A DNA stretch of 64,000 nucleotides from Lacticaseibacillus parakribbianus (GTDB taxonomy: Bacteria > Bacillota > Bacilli > Lactobacillales > Lactobacillaceae). The notes beneath the pieces were generated by a model, which was not told where the DNA came from, did not search any database, and saw only the letters and a list, made by a program, of their open reading frames with translations. Made by a program: the position numbers and the translations under genes. Shown one piece after another: positions 60,392 to 64,000 of the stretch. The DNA lies in contig NZ_JANQBA010000010.1 of the NCBI RefSeq assembly GCF_025490915.1, positions 1 to 64,000 on the forward strand, given 5' to 3'. Position 1 is the first letter of the stretch; each line of letters begins with the position of its first letter.

Positions 60392-60417
60392 AAAAAAAAA
60401 CGCCCCGTGACCGGGGC
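60392..60417 (-). terminator. intrinsic terminator after rpmA
   Basis: GCCCCG/CGGGGC with a GTCA loop is followed by nine T residues on the minus strand. Confidence 0.9.
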
Positions 60418-60426
60418 ATTTTCGTG

Positions 60427-60717
60427 TTATTCAGCTTTTTCGACTGGATAAACGGATACTTGCTTGCGATCGCGACCCAGACGCTCGAATTTCACGATGC
60501 CGTCCGTGGTTGCAAACAGCGTGTCATCGCCGCCGCGACCAACGTTGGTCCCTGGGTGGATCTTCGTACCGCGCTGACGGTACAAGATGTTCCCGGCCAA
60601 AACGAACTGGCCATCGGCACGCTTGGCACCAAGACGACGACCGGCAGAGTTACGGCCGTTAGAAGTGGAGCCGCCCCCCTTATGGTGGGAGAAGAATTGT
60701 AAGTCCATCTTTAACAT
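60427..60717 (-). CDS. rpmA: 50S ribosomal protein L27 with a cleavable N-terminal extension
   Basis: The 96-residue precursor begins [20 protein letters not shown], where Firmicutes L27 is cut after the LQFF by the protease Prp, encoded just upstream. The mature N-terminus reaches the peptidyl transferase centre. It continues [20 protein letters not shown] and [20 protein letters not shown]. Confidence 0.96.
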   Translation of the reverse strand: MLKMDLQFFSHHKGGGSTSNGRNSAGRRLGAKRADGQFVLAGNILYRQRGTKIHPGTNVGRGGDDTLFATTDGIVKFERLGRDRKQVSVYPVEKAE

Positions 60718-60749
60718 AAGTCTGTACACCTCCGAATGTTGAATTAGGT

Positions 60750-61091
60750 TTAACTGTTGTGCGTCTTCACGCGAATATGATCGGGATTAGTCTCTTCAAT
60801 CTGGGTCAGGGTCAACAGCAAGCTCTCAAGCAGGATCTGCGTCACATGGGCGCTTTCACCCTTGAGGACCGCGGGAACGGTCACCGTCAAGTGACCCCCG
60901 TTGACCGCGTCGACGGCCGTGACCGGGTCGAACCCGGCCATCACCTCGATGCTGTTGGCGGCACCGATGGCCACGGCCGAAACCGCGGCGCAAACGATGT
61001 CATGCCCGTAATCACCGGCGTCGGCGTGTCCTTGCAGCGTGAACTGCTGGAACGTGCCGGCCGCGGTGCGAAAAAACGTTGCGCGAATCAT
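60750..61091 (-). CDS. prp: ribosomal-processing cysteine protease Prp
   Basis: The 113-residue protein has catalytic His in [21 protein letters not shown] and the catalytic Cys in the same stretch, plus the [16 protein letters not shown] region. It removes the L27 extension. It sits between rplU and rpmA, the conserved Firmicutes order. Confidence 0.95.
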   Translation of the reverse strand: MIRATFFRTAAGTFQQFTLQGHADAGDYGHDIVCAAVSAVAIGAANSIEVMAGFDPVTAVDAVNGGHLTVTVPAVLKGESAHVTQILLESLLLTLTQIEETNPDHIRVKTHNS

Positions 61092-61105
61092 AGGCTCAAC
61101 TCCTA

Positions 61106-61417
61106 TTAGGCGTTGATTGCGTCGATGACGACCTTCGTGTAAGGCTGACGGTGGCCCTTCTTCTGGTGGCTGTGCTTCTTAGGCTTGTACTTGTAGGTAA
61201 CAACCTTCTTTTCGCGCCCTTGCTTCTCAACCTTACCAGTGACCGTCGCACCGTCGATGGTAGGCGTGCCGATCTTGGCATCGCCTTCACCTGCGACCAG
61301 GATGACCTGGTCGAAGGTCACCGTTGCGCCTTCTTCAACATCGAGCTTCTCGACGTAAAGTGCTTCGCCGACCGCGGCCTTGTACTGCTTGCCGCCAGTT
61401 TTGATAATTGCGTACAT
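61106..61417 (-). CDS. rplU: 50S ribosomal protein L21
   Basis: The 103-residue protein [20 protein letters not shown] with [20 protein letters not shown] is L21. The start at 61417 follows AGGAGGTG by 7 nt; the longer open frame upstream is the leader. Confidence 0.97.
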   Translation of the reverse strand: MYAIIKTGGKQYKAAVGEALYVEKLDVEEGATVTFDQVILVAGEGDAKIGTPTIDGATVTGKVEKQGREKKVVTYKYKPKKHSHQKKGHRQPYTKVVIDAINA

Positions 61418-61530
61418 CTTGTGCACCTCCTGTTGCCCGTAGGCTTTTTCCCCTGAGGACTCGCCAAGCCGGGTGCTAAGCTTTGAAACCCGGCGTTGCG
61501 CGGTTGCAGTTGAGGGGTGACAAATACAAC
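61418..61530 (-). promoter_or_regulatory. rplU 5' leader, candidate L21 leader RNA
   Basis: About 110 nt of untranslated RNA precede rplU. Hairpin arms GCCGGGT/ACCCGGC (61467-61497) and CCCCT/AGGGG (61451-61517) are visible. L21 leader RNAs are known in Firmicutes at this position; I cannot verify the full consensus. Confidence 0.5.
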
Positions 61531-61536
61531 GTATCG

Positions 61537-61545
61537 ATTGTACCA
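61537..61545 (-). promoter_or_regulatory. extended -10 promoter of rplU-prp-rpmA
   Basis: TGGTACAAT on the minus strand, about 120 nt before rplU. Confidence 0.55.
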
Positions 61546-61610
61546 AAGACCCCTGGCCGACGCAAGCAAAATGTGCGGCGGCGCCGGTGACCCCCGCCTG
61601 GCATTGGCGG

Positions 61611-61640
61611 TTGTCGTCACCTGTCGCATTGCGCTATACT
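61611..61640 (+). promoter_or_regulatory. promoter of the small membrane protein gene at 61673
   Basis: TTGTCG (61611-61616), 18 bp, TATACT (61635-61640) on the plus strand. Confidence 0.6.
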
Positions 61641-61672
61641 GGCTTGCAGATAAGATGAAGGCGGGAAATCGA

Positions 61673-61906
61673 ATGACTGGCTTGATAGTTCTGCTTATAT
61701 TTGTGCTGACCGGCGGCCTGACGGTGATGGCGATGGCCAAGCTCCACGCCCCGTGGCGCTACGTGGTGGCAGGGCTTGTCGCCGCAGTCGTGCTCACGGC
61801 TTCGGCCAAGTTGACCGGCCGGCCCATGACCATCGGCTTGGCGGTGTGGCTGGCCGCGCTTGTCGGCGGCCTCACCGCGCTGCGCGTCTTCCTGCGGCGC
61901 CAGTGA
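61673..61906 (+). CDS. small three-helix membrane protein, unknown function
   Basis: The 77-residue protein has hydrophobic helices at about 3-22, 29-46 and 52-72 and a basic end VFLRRQ. The start at 61673 has AAGGCGGG 8 nt upstream; an ATG at 61655 is an alternative without a clear site. It has its own promoter and terminator. I do not recognise a family. Confidence 0.65.
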   Translation: MTGLIVLLIFVLTGGLTVMAMAKLHAPWRYVVAGLVAAVVLTASAKLTGRPMTIGLAVWLAALVGGLTALRVFLRRQ

Positions 61907-61915
61907 CCCGAGAGG

Positions 61916-61943
61916 AAAAAAGGCGGCGTCAAGCACCGCCGCC
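61916..61943 (-). terminator. intrinsic terminator after the cytochrome b5-like gene
   Basis: GGCGGCG/CGCCGCC with an 8-nt loop is followed by six T residues on the minus strand. Confidence 0.75.
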
Positions 61944-61973
61944 TTGCCCCTGCCAAGGACCTTCAGTATACCA

Positions 61974-62001
61974 CGCGCTGACGCTGTCAGCGCGTTTTTT
62001 T
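61974..62001 (+). terminator. intrinsic terminator after the small membrane protein gene
   Basis: CGCGCTGAC/GTCAGCGCG with a 3-nt loop is followed by seven T residues on the plus strand, overlapping the end of the opposing gene. Confidence 0.85.
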
Positions 62002-62233
62002 AGCCGACGTACTTGCCGACCACTGGCAACTTGGCCAACACCGACTTGCCGTGTGGGGCGTGTGCGATCACCGCGCTCAAGTCCTGGCCGGCGTGGTTAC
62101 CGTGGTGGTTCTCACCAGCCCAAGCCGGCACGTTGGTCAGGTCGTACACGACGCCATCGATGGCCACGTACTTCTTGGGGTCATCCACCCCGTTGTACTT
62201 AGCCAGCGTCTCCTTTGTGAATGTCTCTGTCAT
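62000..62233 (-). CDS. cytochrome b5-like heme-binding domain protein
   Basis: The 77-residue protein is a stand-alone Cyt-b5 domain: FTKETLAKYNGVDDPKKYVA, IDGVVYDLTNVPAW, then GENHHGNHAGQDLSAVIAHA with candidate axial His residues, and PHGKSVLAKLPVVGKYVG. It has no signal peptide or membrane helix. Lactobacilli do not make heme, so it would bind supplied heme or another ligand. A promoter lies at 62274-62302. Its partner is not known. Confidence 0.88.
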   Translation of the reverse strand: MTETFTKETLAKYNGVDDPKKYVAIDGVVYDLTNVPAWAGENHHGNHAGQDLSAVIAHAPHGKSVLAKLPVVGKYVG

Positions 62234-62273
62234 CGTCAGTTCTCCTTCCTAAAACAAAGTTGTCAACAACCTA

Positions 62274-62302
62274 ATCATAGCCGTTTGGCCGCCTGTTGTC
62301 TA
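62274..62302 (-). promoter_or_regulatory. promoter of the cytochrome b5-like gene
   Basis: TAGACA (62297-62302), 17 bp, TATGAT (62274-62279) on the minus strand. Confidence 0.6.
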
Positions 62303-62378
62303 GGAATTCACTCACCCGCCTGAGGGCCGAACCCGCCTCGGTCGCAGGGCTGAATTCGACTTATTTAGTCAATAACGC

Positions 62379-62407
62379 TTGACTAACTTATTAATAACAA
62401 GTAGAAT
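62379..62407 (+). promoter_or_regulatory. promoter of the 40-residue ORF
   Basis: TTGACT (62379-62384), 17 bp, TAGAAT (62402-62407) on the plus strand in an AT-rich tract. Confidence 0.75.
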
Positions 62408-62459
62408 AATCACATTGTTTCAAGGCCATTCATGTACCCTAAGAATGGAGGTAATATAC

Positions 62460-62582
62460 ATGAAATACAAGATTCAATTAGACACGTCCAACCAACTCTT
62501 CATCGCGATCGACCTCAGTGATCAAAAGCACACTGGGACCGGCCGAACCATCGAGCAGGCGGTCGCACAACTGAACAATTGA
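62460..62582 (+). CDS. 40-residue hypothetical protein
   Basis: The frame MKYKIQLDTSNQLFIAIDLS continues DQKHTGTGRTIEQAVAQLNN. The ATG follows GGAGG by 9 nt, a near-consensus promoter lies 53 nt further up, and a terminator follows, so expression is likely. The pattern of two strands and a terminal helix suggests a small alpha/beta fold. Its AT-rich upstream DNA contrasts with the surroundings. The family is not recognised. Confidence 0.7.
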   Translation: MKYKIQLDTSNQLFIAIDLSDQKHTGTGRTIEQAVAQLNN

Positions 62583-62595
62583 TGCCTTGTGCCAC

Positions 62596-62630
62596 AAAAA
62601 CCCCCGGATCATCGCGATCCGGGGGTTTTT
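62596..62630. terminator. bidirectional terminator between the 40-residue ORF and manA
   Basis: AAAAACCCCCGGATC/GATCCGGGGGTTTTT forms a perfect stem with T-runs in both directions. Confidence 0.9.
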
Positions 62631-62643
62631 GCTCGTTCATGAG

Positions 62644-63618
62644 TTAGGCTTCTTCTGCCCCAGGCGTCGAGGTGATCAGCATCATCTTGCCGCTGAAGGT
62701 CCAGGACTTGATCTGGTTAGGGATGATGAAGTGAACGCCCTTCTTCAGCGGGTAGGACTGGCCATCCGCCTCGATGCTGCCGGCACCATCGAGCACGGAC
62801 ACCAAGGTGTAAGGCACCGTTGGCGTCTGGCTCAGCTTACCGTTCAGGTCGATCTTGTAAACCGAGAAGAACTTGGAAATCGGCGCGGTCACGAAGGTCG
62901 TGATGGTCGCATCGTCTACCTTGGCCGTCGTGATGTCAAGCTTCGGGTCGACGCTCGGCACCGTGGTGGTGTCGATGCTTTGCGCCAAGTGCAACTCACG
63001 CTTGTTGCCTTGCGCATCGGTGCGGTCGTAATCGTACAGGCGGTAGGTCGTGTCGGAGCTTTGCTGGGTCTCAAGCACCATGATGCCCTTGTTCAGCGCG
63101 TGGATGGTCCCACTTGGCACGTACACGAAGTCGCCGGTTTTAACCGGAACCTTACGCAGCAGGTGCTCCCAGTCGCCTTGGTGAATCATGTCGGCGAGCT
63201 GCTGGCGGGTTTTGGCGTGGTGGCCGTAAATCAGGTACGAACCGGGCTCGGCGGAGATGACGTACCAGCACTCGGTCTTGCCAAGCTCGCCAGGCCGCTC
63301 GTGGGCGGCGGCGTAGGCATCATCCGGGTGAACCTGGACGGACAGGCTGTCGTTGGCGTCCAGAATCTTGGTCAACAACGGAAAGACCTTGCTCTTTTGG
63401 TGGCCGAAGTATTCCTGGTGATCCCGCCACGCAATGTCCAGCGTGGTGCCCTTCAGCGGCCCGTTGGCGATGACATCCGGCCCGTTGGGATGAGCCGAGA
63501 TGGCCCACAGCTCACCGATTTTACCTTCCGGCAGGTGGTAGCCGAAGTCGGTTTCGAGTTTGCGGCCGCCCCAGATCTTGTGGTGAAAGACAGGTTCGAG
63601 AAAAATAGGTTCAGTCAA
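62644..63618 (-). CDS. manA: mannose-6-phosphate isomerase, class I
   Basis: The 324-residue cupin enzyme begins (M)TEPIFLEPVFHHKIWGGRK and has the zinc-site motifs LSVQVHPDDAYA, KTECWYVI, and FVYVPSGTIHALNKGIMVLE. It interconverts mannose-6-P and fructose-6-P in the cytosol. The start is TTG at 63618, 7 nt after GGAGG, since no ATG fits the family start. A promoter and a cre-like site lie upstream. Confidence 0.94.
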   Translation of the reverse strand: MTEPIFLEPVFHHKIWGGRKLETDFGYHLPEGKIGELWAISAHPNGPDVIANGPLKGTTLDIAWRDHQEYFGHQKSKVFPLLTKILDANDSLSVQVHPDDAYAAAHERPGELGKTECWYVISAEPGSYLIYGHHAKTRQQLADMIHQGDWEHLLRKVPVKTGDFVYVPSGTIHALNKGIMVLETQQSSDTTYRLYDYDRTDAQGNKRELHLAQSIDTTTVPSVDPKLDITTAKVDDATITTFVTAPISKFFSVYKIDLNGKLSQTPTVPYTLVSVLDGAGSIEADGQSYPLKKGVHFIIPNQIKSWTFSGKMMLITSTPGAEEA

Positions 63619-63658
63619 AATACTTCCTCCTTGAAGGCAAATGCGTGTTTTTAGACTT

Positions 63659-63680
63659 TTCATCCGCTTTCATTCTAACA
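63659..63680 (-). promoter_or_regulatory. extended -10 promoter of manA with a cre-like site downstream
   Basis: TGTTAGAAT (-10 at 63672-63677, minus strand) is followed at once by TGAAAGCGGATGAA (63659-63672), which fits 11 of 14 positions of the CcpA site. A site just after the -10 would act as a roadblock. Confidence 0.4.
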
Positions 63681-63691
63681 TAACGGCCGCC

Positions 63692-64000
63692 TCAATGTTG
63701 CGCTTTCAGGAACTCGGCAACGAATTCGTCCCGCCGCGCCAAGAAGTTGACATTGGGCTGCGGGTGAACCCGGTTGCTCAACACAATCAAGGCCCGGTGC
63801 AGCCTGGGCTGTAGCAGCCAAAAGGTGCCGGTGTAACCAGTGTGGTACAGCCACAGGCGCTTGGCCGCATCGATCCGCAGGTCCCACCCCAGGCTACGCC
63901 CAAGCCCCGCCTTGGTGTAATCGGCCACCAGCCGACCGAACGGCGCCGGCCACGCCGCGGAAAGGCGAACGCCGAACGCGAACTCGCTAAAGCGCATCAG
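63692..64000 (-). CDS. C-terminal part of a beta-lactamase-family serine hydrolase (truncated by the window)
   Basis: The frame runs open to the window edge and ends AEFLKAQH. The visible 103 codons include SLGWDLR, YHTGYTGTFWLLQPRLHRAL and IVLSNRVHPQPNVNF, the third-motif (HTG) region of class C beta-lactamase/DD-peptidase-like serine hydrolases. The catalytic SxxK and YxN parts lie outside. Family members hydrolyse cell-wall or ester substrates. Confidence 0.85.
   Translation of the reverse strand: MMRFSEFAFGVRLSAAWPAPFGRLVADYTKAGLGRSLGWDLRIDAAKRLWLYHTGYTGTFWLLQPRLHRALIVLSNRVHPQPNVNFLARRDEFVAEFLKAQH

Noticed and set aside
1-64000. CRISPR arrays, insertion sequences, prophage, tRNA or rRNA genes
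   Set aside because: I looked for regular direct repeats, transposase or integrase motifs and tRNA-like cloverleafs and saw none that could be supported.

Overview
The window reads as chromosomal DNA of a Gram-positive lactobacillus-type organism (Lactobacillaceae). The evidence is gene order and family membership: rpsP-khpA-rimM-trmD, smc-ftsY, acpP/plsX/recG/fakA, prkC-prpC-rsmB-fmt-priA-coaBC, recN-argR-tlyA-ispA-xseBA-folD-nusB-asp23-efp-pepP and rplU-prp-rpmA, together with a Lactobacillus-type pyruvate oxidase. The DNA is GC-rich for a lactobacillus (about 60% by eye, not counted), which suggests one of the high-GC genera such as Lacticaseibacillus or a relative. The species cannot be named from what is visible. 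Nearly all genes lie on the minus strand; the few plus-strand genes are mostly small or accessory.

Layout from left to right: (1) 1-600: the first codons of a gene leaving the window, then a structured non-coding RNA candidate (copy A). (2) 594-9354: two heterodimeric ABC exporters flanking rplS, two small unknown-family proteins and an unlisted 57-residue ORF. (3) 9529-12229: trmD, rimM, khpA, rpsP, yaaA. (4) 12304-14931: a divergent GH2 glycosidase / AraC regulator pair. (5) 15092-19375: a flavin locus of pyruvate oxidase, an FMN-adenylyltransferase-only FAD synthetase, a PAS protein with six ApbE-type flavinylation motifs, and ApbE. (6) 19721-28596: a hypothetical, a GNAT, ffh-ylxM, a membrane protein, ftsY, smc, rnc. 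(7) 28721-31020: an orphan OppA-like lipoprotein and the second copy (B) of the structured RNA with its own promoter and terminator. (8) 31107-50346: core genes for lipid synthesis, repair, translation, Ser/Thr kinase signalling and cofactor synthesis. (9) 50518-51152: a small SOS-type gene followed by a structured non-coding tract. (10) 51153-63618: recN through manA, including a cytochrome b5-like protein and a 40-residue ORF. The window ends inside a beta-lactamase-family serine hydrolase.

The most interesting part is the flavin locus. ApbE moves FMN from FAD onto Ser/Thr in motifs of the form Dxx(S/T)GA(S/T). The gene transcribed just before apbE encodes a PAS domain followed by six such motifs on a low-complexity tail, and an FAD synthetase that could supply the donor lies next to it, behind FAD-dependent pyruvate oxidase. 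No member appears to be exported, so I infer a cytosolic multi-FMN protein. The second notable item is the pair of about 400-nt structured RNAs, with conserved loops, compensatory stem changes and intrinsic terminators, that I could not assign to a known family.
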